NCBI GenBank assembly: GCA_963786155.1
Contig: CAWAXW010000006.1
Span: forward strand, 2,914,001-2,978,000
Reading direction: 5' to 3'
DNA: 64,000 nt
Source of the DNA: CAWAXW01 sp963786155
GTDB taxonomy: Bacteria > Actinomycetota > CADDZG01 > WHSQ01
Positions within the stretch are counted from its first letter, which is position 1; each line of letters begins with the position of its first letter. The translations under genes were made by a program, and so were the position numbers. The notes beneath the pieces were generated by a model. The model did no database searches and was not told the DNA's origin. It saw nothing but the letters and a program-made list of their open reading frames with translations. Below, one piece after another: positions 44,146 to 53,568 of this stretch.

Positions 44146-45665
44146 ATGAGCGCTAAGAAACTGCTCTCGATCCTGAGCATCATGTGCCTGGCGGCGCTCA
44201 TGGCTCCCGTACTCACTCCCGCTCGGGCGGCGTTTCCCGGGACCAACGGCAAGATCGCTTACGTCAAAGACCCTCCCGGGAGTGCTCCCGCGAGCGTGTC
44301 TACTCATATCTGGGTCATGAACGCCGACGGTAGCGGGCAGGTGGATGTCTCGGGATCCGCGGGCTTCCTCGACTCGGCACCTGCCTGGTCCCCCGACGCT
44401 TCGAAGATCGCGTTCTCGAGCAAGCGTGGCAGTACTTTCAACATCTGGGTCATGAATGCGGATGGCAGCGGTCAGACAAACCTGACCAAGAACGCCTTCG
44501 AAGGAGTGAGCTACCCGGCCTGGTCTCCCGACGGCACCAAGATCGCGTTCGTCGTAGCTACGGAGGGCCTCAGCAATAGTGAGGTCTACACGATGAACGC
44601 CGACGGCTCGAGTCAAGTCCAGCTGACGAACACCCCTAAGACCGATCCGCTTGGTTACTCCGAGTCGGACCCGCAGTGGTCTCCCGATGGCACCAGACTC
44701 GTTTACGTCGAAGGTTCGTCGTGCGGGGGAACGCGGGGCGTGTTCGTGATCAACTCCGATGGGACCAATCGCCAGAAGATCGTCACCAGCGAGAACGGTG
44801 CCCGAAGCTGCCTTACCTATCCAACGTGGTCGCCCGACGGTTCGAGGATCGTGTTCATCGACGGAAGCAACATCTGGGTCGTCAATCCCGACGGAACGAA
44901 CGCCGTAGAGATCGCGTCCAGCATCAGGGCCTTCGACGGTTTGGCGTGGTCCCCTGATGGGACCAAGCTGATCTCGGGTGTCGAGCCGACCTTCAACTGC
45001 GGGTGCCGCGACCTCTTCGCCTTCTCTATTGATGGTTCGGGCGAGCAGCAGCTTGCCGTTGCCGTCGAGTCGGAGTACCTCCCCGACTGGGCCCCCGTGC
45101 CGCCTCCGCCACCCGAGTGCACCAGCGGTGAGGCGATCTGCGGCGGTGATGGAGACGACGAGATCGAAGGAACGACCGGCGACGACCTCATTTACGCGGC
45201 CGGGGGAAACGACACGATCGAGGGCGGCGGCGGTGACGACACGATCATCGGTGGGAGTGGGGACGACACGCTCATCGGCGGTGACGGCGACGACACCCTG
45301 ATCGGAGACGAGAGCGCCGATGACGAAGAACGCGCCGGGCACTCGCCGGGCACGGAGTGTTCCTGACTCAGGACGAGGGCGAGCTACCGGGGGACGACTC
45401 CCTCGACGGAGGTGCGGGCAACGACATCTTCGACGGCGGCGAGGGGCTCGACGAGATCACCGGAGGCGCCGGCAACGATAAGGCCGACGGTGGCGACGGC
45501 AACGACTCTCTCGCGGGCGCGGCCGGCAACGATCGTCTGGTTGGGGGTCCGGGGGCCGACAAGCTCAACGGCGGCCCTGGCAAGGACGTCTGCCTGATCT
45601 CCAAGAAGCGCGGCAAGGACCAAGCGATCTCATGCGAGACAACGACCAAACGCAACAACATGTGA
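44146..45665 (+). CDS. TolB-like propeller fused to RTX repeats
   Basis: 506 residues restored, secreted. Signal peptide (LLSILSIMCLAALMAPVLTP) then about six PD40 units (APAWSPDASKIAFSSK, PAWSPDGTKIAFVVA, PQWSPDGTRLVYVEG, PTWSPDGSRIVFIDG, LAWSPDGTKLISGVE), then, after PPPPPECTSGE, RTX-type G-G-x-G-x-D repeats to the end (GGDGDDEIEGTTGDDLIYAA, GAGNDIFDGGEGLDE). A base is missing near 45360 within the RTX part. The combination of propeller and RTX in one protein is unusual in the window; the other TolB-like gene (34032) lacks RTX. It probably binds calcium at the cell surface. Confidence 0.78.
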
Positions 45666-45689
45666 CCGGTCTTCCTTGTTGCTCAGATT

Positions 45690-45709
45690 AATGCAACAGC
45701 TGTTGTATT
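45690..45709. promoter_or_regulatory. Palindrome before the HTH-nucleotidyltransferase gene
   Basis: CAACAGCTGTTG is a perfect 12-bp palindrome, extending imperfectly to AATG...TATT, 31 bases upstream of the GTG start, in an AT-richer stretch. It is a likely operator for the N-terminal HTH of the encoded protein. Confidence 0.5.
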
Positions 45710-45739
45710 TTTGTTGGGATTGCCTGATATCCTTCCTCC

Positions 45740-46356
45740 GTGGATTACGTATGGCCGGTCGAGGCGCTCATCCCAGGCGCCCAGGGGCGGATCCTTGGCG
45801 CCCTGGCTCGAGCGGGTGCTCCCCTTAACCTTCGAACCCTCGCACGCGTCGCGGGATCAGCCCCGGGCAAGCGTCACGAGTCCTTCCTCGCCTCGTCGAG
45901 CTTGGTGTCGTCGAGCGAACCGAGGTTCCCCCTTCGGCACTATTCGAACTTCCCAAACAAAGCTTCACTGCAGGATTGGTCCGCGAGCTCTCAGACGCCC
46001 ACGGAGCCCTCCTTCAGGAGATGCGCAGGACGGCCGCCCGGCTCCGGCCGGCTCCGGCCGCCATGGTGCTGTTCGGCTCAGCCGCAACCGGTGAGGCCCG
46101 TGCCCGCAGCGACATCGACGTGCTGTTGGTGCGTCCCTATAACGCTACCGATGACGATGCCTGGACCGCCGCCGTGATGAAGTGGGTGTCTCACATCCGG
46201 GCGTTCTCGGGGAATCCGGTCAACGTCCTTGAGGAGAACGAAGGGGATATCCCACGGCTCCTTCGGTCTCGCCGGAGCCTGTGGGAGTCAATCCGGTCCC
46301 GAGGGGTGTTGCTGATGGGCAAGCCCCTCGATGAGCTCGCGCGCAAGAGTGCCTAG
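45740..46356 (+). CDS. wHTH-fused minimal nucleotidyltransferase (MNT antitoxin-like)
   Basis: 205 residues restored. The first 75 residues form a winged helix (LGALARAGAPLNLRTLARVA, then GISPGQASRVLPRLVELGVV). The C-terminal half is a KNTase-fold MNT domain with the catalytic GSAATGEARARSDID, matching G-S-x10-D-x-D. In known MNT/HEPN modules the MNT partner AMPylates or otherwise silences a HEPN toxin. One G is missing from GGG at 45853-45855, breaking the frame inside the HTH; restoring it makes a continuous domain. GTG start. A HEPN-like gene overlaps the end. Confidence 0.78.
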
Positions 46357-46747
46357 GAGATCCAAGACCGTCTCGCTCACAAGAATAGATGTCCGCGGAT
46401 ATGCGGCTAGAGCCGAGGAGTACCTCGAAGCGGCAGCGCAAGACCTCAAGGATGGCCGTCACAGCGCCGCTACCAGCGCGGCGGTGCACGCCGGTATCAA
46501 CGCGGCGGATGCAATTACGGGCACGCTCAGGGGAATACGATCTTCCGACCCCGATCACGGCCGCGCAGTAGATCTACTCGAGGCCAGTGGCAAGGACGGC
46601 AAGGACGCTTCGAAATACCTCGCGCGACTCATCCCTTTGAAGTCGAAGGCCGAGTACGACCCCGGGACCGTTCCGCGCTCCAAGGCTGAATCCGCCGTGA
46701 AGAGCGCATCACGTTTAGTCGAAATTGCTCGGCGACTCCTCATCTAG
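46349..46747 (+). CDS. HEPN-like domain protein, partner of the nucleotidyltransferase
   Basis: 132 residues, all-helical. Key segment: AAQDLKDGRHSAATSAAVHA and GINAADAITGTLRG, then LKSKAEYDPGTVPRSKAESA and ASRLVEIARRLL, which follows the HEPN layout (paired helices, then K-x-x-Y-D-x-x-x-V). The RNase motif R-x4-6-H of HEPN toxins is not evident, so toxicity is uncertain. GTG 46349 overlaps the upstream stop by 8 bases; an ATG at 46331 is also possible. Module type: MNT/HEPN toxin-antitoxin-like. Confidence 0.65.
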   Translation: MPRRSKTVSLTRIDVRGYAARAEEYLEAAAQDLKDGRHSAATSAAVHAGINAADAITGTLRGIRSSDPDHGRAVDLLEASGKDGKDASKYLARLIPLKSKAEYDPGTVPRSKAESAVKSASRLVEIARRLLI

Positions 46748-46808
46748 GTTGTTCCTGGGTCATAGCTGGAATCTGGGGCCCACCTCGTACGTTCGTTAGG
46801 GTGAAGAC

Positions 46809-47765
46809 ATGGAAGAAAACGTGCGCAACGTCATCATCGTGGGCTCCGGCCCGGCAGGTCTGACTGCGGCCGTCTATGCCGCGCGCGCCGACCTTGCACC
46901 CTTGATGATCGAGGGGGTCGAGGCGGGGGGTCAGCTCATGTTGACGACCGACGTCGAGAATTACCCGGGCTTCGACGACGGGATCATGGGGCCGGAGCTG
47001 ATGGAACGGATGCGCAAACAGGCCGTCCGGTTCGGGACCGAGTTCGTCACCGACAACGTCACGGCAGTCGACCTGAGCTCCTCGCCATTCGAAGTCACGA
47101 CCGCGAGCGGGGGCTTCCGGGGTGACTCCATCATCATCTCCACGGGAGCGTCGGCCAAGATGCTGGAGGTTCCGGGTGAACGGGAGCTCCTCGGGCACGG
47201 CGTGTCTACGTGCGCAACCTGCGACGGTTTCTTCTTCCGCGGACAAGAACTGTTGATGGTCGGTGGAGGGGACTCCGCCATGGAGGAAGCGATCTTCCTG
47301 ACCAAGTTCGCCGACAAGGTGACGATCGTGCACCGGCGCGACCGCCTGCGTGCCTCGAAGATCCTCCAGCAGCGCGCATTGGATCACCCCAAGATCGACT
47401 TCATCTGGGACACGGTGATCACCGAGATCGTCGGCAACGGGAAAGTCGAGGGAGCGCGCACCAAGAACTTGCTGACCGGCGAACAGGCGGAGCTGAAGGC
47501 CGGGGGCGTGTTCGTCGCGATCGGGCACACTCCCAACACGCAACTCTTCGAGGGCCAACTCGACCTGGCGGGCGGCTACATCGTCACTCCCGGGCAAGAC
47601 ACGGCCACGAGCGTTCCGGGCGTCTTCGCGGCCGGCGATGTGGTCGATTTCCGGTATCGCCAGGCCATCACCGCCGCGGGGATGGGCTGCATGGCGGCCA
47701 TCGACGCCGAGCGCTATCTCGAGAGCTCCCGCCACCAGGTGGCCCCCGCCTCCTCGTCCGCCTGA
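46809..47765 (+). CDS. trxB: Thioredoxin reductase
   Basis: Flavoprotein that reduces thioredoxin with NADPH. 318 residues. FAD motif NVIIVGSGPAGLTAAVYAAR near residue 6, redox-active CATCDGFFF (C-A-T-C) near 137, NADPH motif MVGGGDSAMEEAIFLTKFA near 153, and the C-terminal FAD contact PGVFAAGDVVDFRYRQAIT near 275. Origin-proximal location after sigM is the actinobacterial norm. The usual trxA neighbour is missing and an M23 peptidase gene follows instead. Confidence 0.96.
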   Translation: MEENVRNVIIVGSGPAGLTAAVYAARADLAPLMIEGVEAGGQLMLTTDVENYPGFDDGIMGPELMERMRKQAVRFGTEFVTDNVTAVDLSSSPFEVTTASGGFRGDSIIISTGASAKMLEVPGERELLGHGVSTCATCDGFFFRGQELLMVGGGDSAMEEAIFLTKFADKVTIVHRRDRLRASKILQQRALDHPKIDFIWDTVITEIVGNGKVEGARTKNLLTGEQAELKAGGVFVAIGHTPNTQLFEGQLDLAGGYIVTPGQDTATSVPGVFAAGDVVDFRYRQAITAAGMGCMAAIDAERYLESSRHQVAPASSSA

Positions 47766-47785
47766 TCCGGACGTAGATTCACTGC

Positions 47786-48364
47786 GTGCGAGGAAAAGTT
47801 GTTCTAGTCGCGTCCGCATTCCTTCTGGGAAGTGTGACGACCGCGTACGGAGCCGGTGAGTACCTCCCACCCGTCAATACTGGGGGCCAGGTGTTCCCGT
47901 TAGCACGCAGCTCGTGGTACTCCGTCATCAACTTCGCCGACGATTGGCACGCGCCCCGCATGAGGCTCGTGAACGGGACCTGGCAGCAGATCGGCGTGCA
48001 CGAGGGCAACGACATCTTCGCCGAGCCGGGCACGCCAATCGTCGCCGTCACCGACGGCATCGTGGAGCGGGTCGGTTGGACCTTCTACTCAGGCTGGAGA
48101 GTGGGCGTCCGCGATGCCGACGGCAACTACTGGTTCTATGCACACATGCGCCGCTACGCGTCGGGGATACGCCCGGGTGTCCGAGTAGATGCCGGCACGA
48201 CACTCGGCGAAGTGGGCAACACGGGTTACGGAGAGGCGCCGGGACACTTCGATGAGTTCACGTATCACCTGCACATCGGCATCCAGCAGGCGGACGGGAC
48301 CTGGATCTCTCCCTATCCGCTCATGCGCCGTCTCTACAAGCGCGCGGTGCAGGCAACGCGATGA
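47786..48364 (+). CDS. M23 family metallopeptidase (LytM-like)
   Basis: 192 residues, secreted. A signal peptide (VVLVASAFLLGSVTTAYGA) is followed by a small LytM domain. Zinc ligands: HEGNDIFAEPGTPIVAVTDG (H-x3-D) and TYHLHIG (H-x-H) with GVRDADGNYWFYAHMRRY between them. These enzymes cleave glycyl or stem-peptide bonds of peptidoglycan. GTG 47786 start. It overlaps the following amidase by 4 bases (ATGA), so both hydrolases are made together, downstream of trxB. Confidence 0.85.
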   Translation: MRGKVVLVASAFLLGSVTTAYGAGEYLPPVNTGGQVFPLARSSWYSVINFADDWHAPRMRLVNGTWQQIGVHEGNDIFAEPGTPIVAVTDGIVERVGWTFYSGWRVGVRDADGNYWFYAHMRRYASGIRPGVRVDAGTTLGEVGNTGYGEAPGHFDEFTYHLHIGIQQADGTWISPYPLMRRLYKRAVQATR

Positions 48365-49396
48365 GGACGCTGATCCGAAAAGGCGAGCGTTCCCAGCAGG
48401 TCGCGGACATACAGATCCGCTTGCGCTCGGTTGGGCTAGAAGTAGGTGACGACGCGGGCTACTTCGGCGAAGCAACGGAACAAGCCGTGCGAACGTTCCA
48501 GCAGCAGCGGAACATCCTCGTCGACGGGATCGTGGGCCCGCACACGTGGGCGGAGCTGGTCGAAACCGGGTGGCGACTGGGCGACCGGCCGCTCTATCTG
48601 ACCCGTCCCGCGATGAGGGGCGACGACATCGCCGCCCTTCAAGCGCAGATGAACGCCCTCGGCTTTGACGCAGGCCAAGAGGACGGAATCTTGGGGCCGG
48701 ACACGGTGCGGGCGTTCCGCGCCTTCCAGACCGAGTACGGCTTGCCGGAGGACGGGATCTTCGGCCCGCGCTCCTTCGAAGCCCTCGGCGGCTTGCGAGC
48801 CGATCGCCCGCAGACAGCCGCGGCGCTGCGGGAGGAGTTGAAGCGCTCCCAGGTCGAAGGTCTGCACGACATCCTCGTGATGCTCGATCCGGGTCACGGG
48901 GGGCCCGATCCAGGGACCCTGGGGACTGGGGGGCTGATCGAGGCCGACGCCTGCTGGGACATCGCACGCTCCATAGCCGGGCACCTCGCCGACGGCGGTG
49001 CCCGGGTGCGATTCACCCGGACCGAGACCGAGAACCCCGACACCACCGAGCGAGCGCGCCGCGCGAACGACCTCGACGCGGACCTCTTCGTTTCCATCCA
49101 CCTCAACGCACACGATGGGCAGTTGGCGCAGGGGGCTTCGACCTACCACTGGCCCCGCTCCCGTTCGGGCCAACTCCTCGCGGAAGCGATCCAACTAGAT
49201 CTGGTCGCGATCGGGATCTCCGACTGCCGTAGCCACGCGCGGCTATCCGCTGTTGAGAGAGACGCGCATGCCGGCGGTTGTCGTCGAGCCCGGCTTCATT
49301 ACGAACCCCGACGACGAGAAGAGACTCGACGATCCCGACGAGCGCCGATCGATTGCCGACGCGATCGCCCGGGCCATCCGCCGTTACTACGACTGA
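48361..49396 (+). CDS. N-acetylmuramoyl-L-alanine amidase with two peptidoglycan-binding domains
   Basis: 344 residues restored. Two PG_binding_1 repeats (IRKGERSQQVADIQIRLRSV and AGYFGEATEQAVRTFQQQRN; then MRGDDIAALQAQMNALGFDA and DGILGPDTVRAFRAFQTEYG) precede Amidase_3: HDILVMLDPGHGGPDPGTLG, the Glu in GGLIEADACWDIA, FVSIHLNAH and the C-terminal VVVEPGFITNPDDEKRL. No signal peptide, like mycobacterial CwlM, which is a cytoplasmic regulator rather than a hydrolase; but the zinc-binding His, Glu and His residues are intact here. An extra C at 49240 breaks the frame before the C-terminal segment. The end overlaps parB convergently. Confidence 0.9.
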
Positions 49397-50298
49397 TCGG
49401 GAGCGGCGACTTCTCGCGTTGCTCCTGCGGTTCTGCCGAGGACCACTTCCACGATCCGGTCGAGCTCCTCGAGCGAATTGAAGTCGACCACGACCTTCCC
49501 TTTGCGCTTGCCGAACTCGACGCGCACTTTGGTTTGGAGATGGTCGGTTAAGCGGCGCTGGGAATCGCTGATGAGCGCGGGGCGTTCGCTCTGCAGTCGT
49601 TCGGATGGGGCTGTGACGGACTTCGTCAGGTTCTGATAGCGCGCGACCTGCTCTTGGGTGTCGCGCACCGATAGACCTTCCTGGGCTACACGCACCGCCA
49701 TCCGTTCCTGAAAGGGATTGCCCTCGAGCGCCAGCAGGGCGCGCCCATGGGCCGCGGTCAGTCGGTTGTCCATGAGCAACCGCTGGACCGCCTCGGGGAG
49801 GTCGAGCAAACGAAGGGACTGATTGATGCTCACGCGGTTGCGGCCCAGCCGATCGGCCAACGCTTCCTGTGTGAGTCCCGCATCCTCGATTAGTTGGCGA
49901 TACGCGATCGCTTCCTCGATCGGGTTGAGGTTCTCGCGATGGAGGTTCTCGACCAGCGCGCGCTCGAGCGCGCCTTGCTCGTCCGTCTCAACGAGGAGCA
50001 CCGGCACGCGCTCGATCCCGGCGAGCTTCGCGGCGCGCAACCTGCGCTCGCCTGCAACGAGCAGGTAGCGATCCCCCGCCTCTCGCACCACCAGAGGCTG
50101 GAGTAGCCCCAGGGTCCGCAACGACGTGGCCAGTTGCTCGATCGTCTCGTCGTCGAAATTCGAGCGAGGTTGCTGTGGGTTCGGCTCGATGAGAGCTACG
50201 TCGACTTCGCGGAAGGGCCCGCGACTCTCCTCGGCGGATTCCTCGCGGGTAGGTAGCAGTGCATCGAGTCCCTTCCCCAGACCGCCGCGCCGCGTCAC
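49387..50298 (-). CDS. parB: Chromosome partitioning protein ParB
   Basis: 303 residues. Begins RRGGLGKGLDALLPT, typical of Spo0J/ParB. The CTPase/ParB-N domain has PNPQQPRSNFDDETIEQLAT near residue 40 and YLLVAGERRLRAAKLAGI near 78, then GALERALVENLHRENLNPIE; the HTH is GLTQEALADRLGRNRVSINQ near 138. It spreads from parS and organises origins with ParA. I did not find a consensus parS (TGTTTCACGTGAAACA) in the window by eye. It overlaps parA by 4 bases and the amidase stop convergently. Confidence 0.95.
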   Translation of the reverse strand: MTRRGGLGKGLDALLPTREESAEESRGPFREVDVALIEPNPQQPRSNFDDETIEQLATSLRTLGLLQPLVVREAGDRYLLVAGERRLRAAKLAGIERVPVLLVETDEQGALERALVENLHRENLNPIEEAIAYRQLIEDAGLTQEALADRLGRNRVSINQSLRLLDLPEAVQRLLMDNRLTAAHGRALLALEGNPFQERMAVRVAQEGLSVRDTQEQVARYQNLTKSVTAPSERLQSERPALISDSQRRLTDHLQTKVRVEFGKRKGKVVVDFNSLEELDRIVEVVLGRTAGATREVAAPDQS

Positions 50299-51259
50299 TC
50301 GCCACCTCCGGTCCAGGGCTCTCTAGGAGGCCACGTCCGTTCGGCACCAACGGGTTCGGGAACGCGGACTCCGTAACCCCGGCCCCCGGGACCCGGTTGG
50401 CTTGGCTTCGAGACGGTGACCGCGGGTGGTGGAGCGGGAGGACGGGAGCCGAGCCCGTAACGCTCTGCCACCTCTTTGGCCAGGACCTTGTAGGCGATCG
50501 CTCCGCGCGACGAGGGATCGAGCGTCAGCACCGGCTCGCCGAAAGACGGCGCCTCGGAAGTCGCACGCTGCGCGGGATCACGCTCTGGTAGACGAGCTCC
50601 CCGAAGTGCGACCGAACCTCGTCTGCAACCTGGGCCGACAACTTCGTGCGGGCGTCGTACATCGTCAGCAAGAACCCGGCGATCCGCAGATCGGGGTTGA
50701 GGACGCGCCGTACGCGCTCGGCCGTTTCGATCATCTGGCCGAGACCTTCCAGCGCGTAGTACTCGCACTGCACCGGCACGATGAGATCGTCGGCGGCAAC
50801 CAACGCGTTGACGGTCAGCAATCCCAGCGACGGAGGACAGTCCACGAACACGACGTCGTAGTCGTCGGTGACGCCCGCCAGAGACTCGGCCAGCTTCGAC
50901 TCGCGCGACAACGCCGACACGAGCTCGACCTCGGCACCCGCCAGATCGACCGACGCGGGAGCACACATCAATCCAGAGATCGCGGTCGGAACGACGATGT
51001 CGGCCAGGGGCGTAGAGCCGACCAGCAGCTCATAGGTGGACGCGCCGACCCGCTTCCGATCGAGCCCGAGCCCGGTGGTCGCGTTGGCCTGAGGATCGAC
51101 GTCGACCACGAGCACCCGGTGCCCCCTCAGAGCGAGAGCGGCCCCGAGATTGACCGACGTGGTGGTCTTGGCCACCCCGCCCTTCTGATTGGCCACGCAG
51201 ACGATCCGGCCCGCCCGTGCCAGAGGCCTCGCCTCGAGGAGCTTCCAACCGTCGGCCAT
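50295..51259 (-). CDS. parA: Chromosome partitioning ATPase ParA
   Basis: 321 residues restored. The deviant Walker A is CVANQKGGVAKTTTSVNLGA near residue 25 (Ala where KGGVGKT is usual), then VLVVDVDPQANATTGLGLDR and YDVVFVDCPPSLGLLTVNAL near 135. One T is missing near 50558 (CTT TCC read as CTTCC), breaking the frame before SEAPSFGEPVLTLDPSSRGA; the restored C-terminus adds a Pro-rich tail (RPPAPPPAVTVSKPSQPGPG). It precedes parB with ATGA overlap. The start is ATG 51259. Confidence 0.93.
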
Positions 51260-51302
51260 GGCCTCCCGCCTCCCTGACAGTTATTTCCAGTATTGGACTC
51301 CC

Positions 51303-51837
51303 TCAGATGCGCATGCTAGCAATGCCGGGAACGAACAAGCCGCTATTCGGAGGCAATTCACCCGACTCCCCCACGAAAACGGCCGCCACTCCACCGGCCC
51401 GAACCAAGGGGGCGAGGAGCTCGAAGGCAGCGGCTGGAGGCGCCAAGGCGCGAGCGACGGCGAAAGCGTGAGCCCCCCGGAACCGATCGTCCCGAGCGGC
51501 ATCCTCAGCTCGGACCGAGACAACCTCGGCTTCGAGCCCGAGCTCCCGCACGACCTCCTCGAGAAAAGCGGCTCGCCGCAACCGAGGCTCGAGCAACCGC
51601 CAAACCCGGCTGGGATCGGCGATCGCGAGCGGAACCCCCGGCAACCCCGCCCCCGACCCGACATCCACGGCAGGCCCCGCGAGGGCCTCCGCAAGCAGCG
51701 GCAGAGCCCGAAGCGAATCCTCGATATGCCGCTCTTCGAAGCGCTCGAGATCGATTGGGTGCAACGAGATCGAGCCGAGGGGCCCACTCCCGGACGAGCT
51801 CTGCGTAGCGCTCGAGCTTGGCCGCGGGATCGGTCAT
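51303..51837 (-). CDS. rsmG: 16S rRNA (guanine527-N7)-methyltransferase RsmG
   Basis: 177 residues restored, shorter than the usual 200-240. Visible: LVREWAPRLDLVAPIDLERF, EERHIEDSLRALPLL, motif I AVDVGSGAGLPGVPLAIADP, LLEPRLRRAAFLEEVVREL and HAFAVARALAPPAAAFELLA. It modifies G527 of 16S rRNA; loss gives low-level streptomycin resistance in bacteria. An extra base at about 51755/51756 breaks the frame before IDLERF. The C-terminus ends abruptly at IASMRI, within 15 bases of the putative parA promoter. Confidence 0.9.
51313..51321 (-). promoter_or_regulatory. Candidate extended minus-10 within rsmG 3' end
   Basis: TGCTAGCAT on the minus strand, 51-60 bases upstream of parA and within the last codons of rsmG. 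The 11-mer TGCTAGCATGC also lies upstream of rpsF. It may allow separate parAB transcription. No clear minus-35. Confidence 0.3.
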
Positions 51838-51906
51838 GTAAATCGTTTTACATGAAGCGAGGCCGGGAAGACCTTAGATGGAGAGCTTTCCAGATTCAGG
51901 CAGGGC

Positions 51907-52476
51907 TCAGGCGCCGCGGACGACGACTCGCCGCTCGGGTTCCTCGCCCTCGGAGAAGCTGCTGGCTCCCTCGATCTCGCCGACGGCGTCGTGGACGATC
52001 TTGCGTTCGAATGCGTTCATCGGCTCGAGCTCGATCTCGGTGCCCCGCTCGATCGCCCGTTGAGCCATCTCCTGGGCGTACTCGACGAGCGACGAGCGAC
52101 GGCGAGCTCGGTAGCCCTCGACGTCGATGAGGAGACGGACCCTGGCCTTGAGCCGGCGCTGGACCGCGGTTCGGGTCAGCTCCTGGAGCGCGTCGAGCGT
52201 CTGGCCGCGGCGGCCGATCAAGACCCCGAGGTCCTCGCCGGTGACGTCGATCTGGACCCGGCGCTCGGTGATCTCGGTCGCGACCGCAAGCTCGATACCC
52301 ATGGCCTCGCCCAGGCCCCCGATGAACTCGGTGGCGGTCGCCGCGACCTCGTCCGGGTCGGCCACCGGAACCGAGCGGGTGACGTCCTCCCCCTCGGCAG
52401 CCTCGCCTTCCGGCCCCTCGGCCTCTGGAGTTTCGGCCTCGGGCTCCTGAACTTCTTCCTCGCTCGTTTCGCTCAT
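51907..52476 (-). CDS. jag: Jag/KhpB family RNA-binding protein
   Basis: 189 residues. The N-terminus is acidic and low-complexity (EEEVQEPEAETPEAEGPEGE). The KH domain has ITERRVQIDVTGEDLGVLIG and RRGQTLDALQELTRTAVQ (G-R-R-G loop), followed by the R3H domain RARRRSSLVEYAQEMAQRAI and ELEPMNAFERKIVHDAVGEI. It binds RNA and affects cell elongation in other bacteria. ATG 52476 is chosen (MSETSEEE); the upstream in-frame codons are low-quality. It follows yidC as is usual. Confidence 0.93.
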   Translation of the reverse strand: MSETSEEEVQEPEAETPEAEGPEGEAAEGEDVTRSVPVADPDEVAATATEFIGGLGEAMGIELAVATEITERRVQIDVTGEDLGVLIGRRGQTLDALQELTRTAVQRRLKARVRLLIDVEGYRARRRSSLVEYAQEMAQRAIERGTEIELEPMNAFERKIVHDAVGEIEGASSFSEGEEPERRVVVRGA

Positions 52477-52558
52477 CTCTCTGAGTCCCCTTCGAATGGA
52501 GATACTCGGCACGCCTTCACAGCTGAGTGCCGGTGACCGCGATCATCGAGACGATCGC

Positions 52559-53568
52559 TCATTTCCGCCTCTTCTTCTTGCTTGCCTGAGGTGAACGCTT
52601 CGAGCTTTCCTGGCTCGTTCCCTGCTCGCCCCCGGGTTTCGGCTTTCCGTCCGGTTTCGGGGGGAGCCTTTAGGAGGCTTACCCGTATCCGGTTTGGACC
52701 CCTCCTTGGAGCCCTTGGCGACGCCGTCCCCCGACGTGTGCACGACCGGAGGGGCCACCCGCAGCATGAGGCGCTGCTGGCCGATCTGCCACAGGTTCGA
52801 GGTGAGCCAGTAGAACGTGAGCCCGGCGGGGAAGTTGAAGCTGAAGAACATCAGCAGCAGCGGCATGATCTTCGCGAAGGTCTGCATCTGGGCGGCCTGC
52901 TCGGTCTGAGCCGGGTTGTTCGCCGACATCTGCTTTGACTGGTAATAAGTGGTAAAGCCCATCACGAGGATCAGGACCAGGTAGGGCAGGAACGAGACGA
53001 AGCCGGAGCCACACTCGACCCCCGCCACCGCCTGGCTCGGCTTGCCCGAGAAAACCTGGCTCGGCGTGCAGTCCAGCCGGAACACGGCCAGGAACTTGTT
53101 CGTGGCCAAAGGCACGGACTCGAGTGCCCGGGCGAGCTCGGATTCCTGGAGCGTCTCCATGAAGCCCTCGACCTGACGAGGCACCCACTCCACGATGTCC
53201 TTGGCCGGGTTGGCATCCCGATAGCCCATGTAGGCCAACGGCGTGTAGAGGACCCGGTACAGGGCGATGAAGACCGGGAACTGCATGAGGAGCGGCAGGC
53301 ACCCGCCGAAGGGGTTGACGTTGTGCTCCTTGTAGAGCGCCATCATCTCTTCGTTGAGCTTCTGGCGGTCGCCCTTGTGCTTCTTCTGGAGCGCCTTGAT
53401 GTCGGGCTGGATCCGCTGCATCTCTCGCATGGAGCGGGTCTGCTTGATCGACAGGGGCAGCAGCAGGAGCCTGACGCAGATCGTCAACAGGATGATCGCG
53501 AGGCCGTAGCTCGGGATCAGCCCGTAAAGCCCGGCAAGTCCCGCGGCGAAGAGCTCGAAGAACCCCAT
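52559..53568 (-). CDS. yidC: Membrane protein insertase YidC
   Basis: About 335 residues restored. Begins GFFELFAAGLAGLYGLIPSY, then LTICVRLLLLPLSIKQTRSM with the conserved hydrophilic-groove Arg, EEMMALYKEHNVNPFGGCLP, FPVFIALYRVLYTPLAYMGY and PLLLMFFSFNFPAGLTFYWL. Inserts membrane proteins alone or with Sec. The open frame runs to 52543 with an unusual Arg/Asn tail; removing extra bases at 52668 and 52634 gives a Lys-rich tail SKKKRRK ending at TGA 52561-52559, which is the normal form. Start ATG overlaps the yidD stop (TGATG). Confidence 0.92.

Noticed and set aside
43999..45342. 447-codon minus-strand frame over the TolB/RTX gene
   Set aside because: Antisense of repeated propeller and RTX units; low-complexity V/G/D-rich product with no domain.
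49387..51259. Search for a parS site near parAB
   Set aside because: No TGTTTCACGTGAAACA-like sequence was found by eye in the window; a systematic search with mismatches was not possible.
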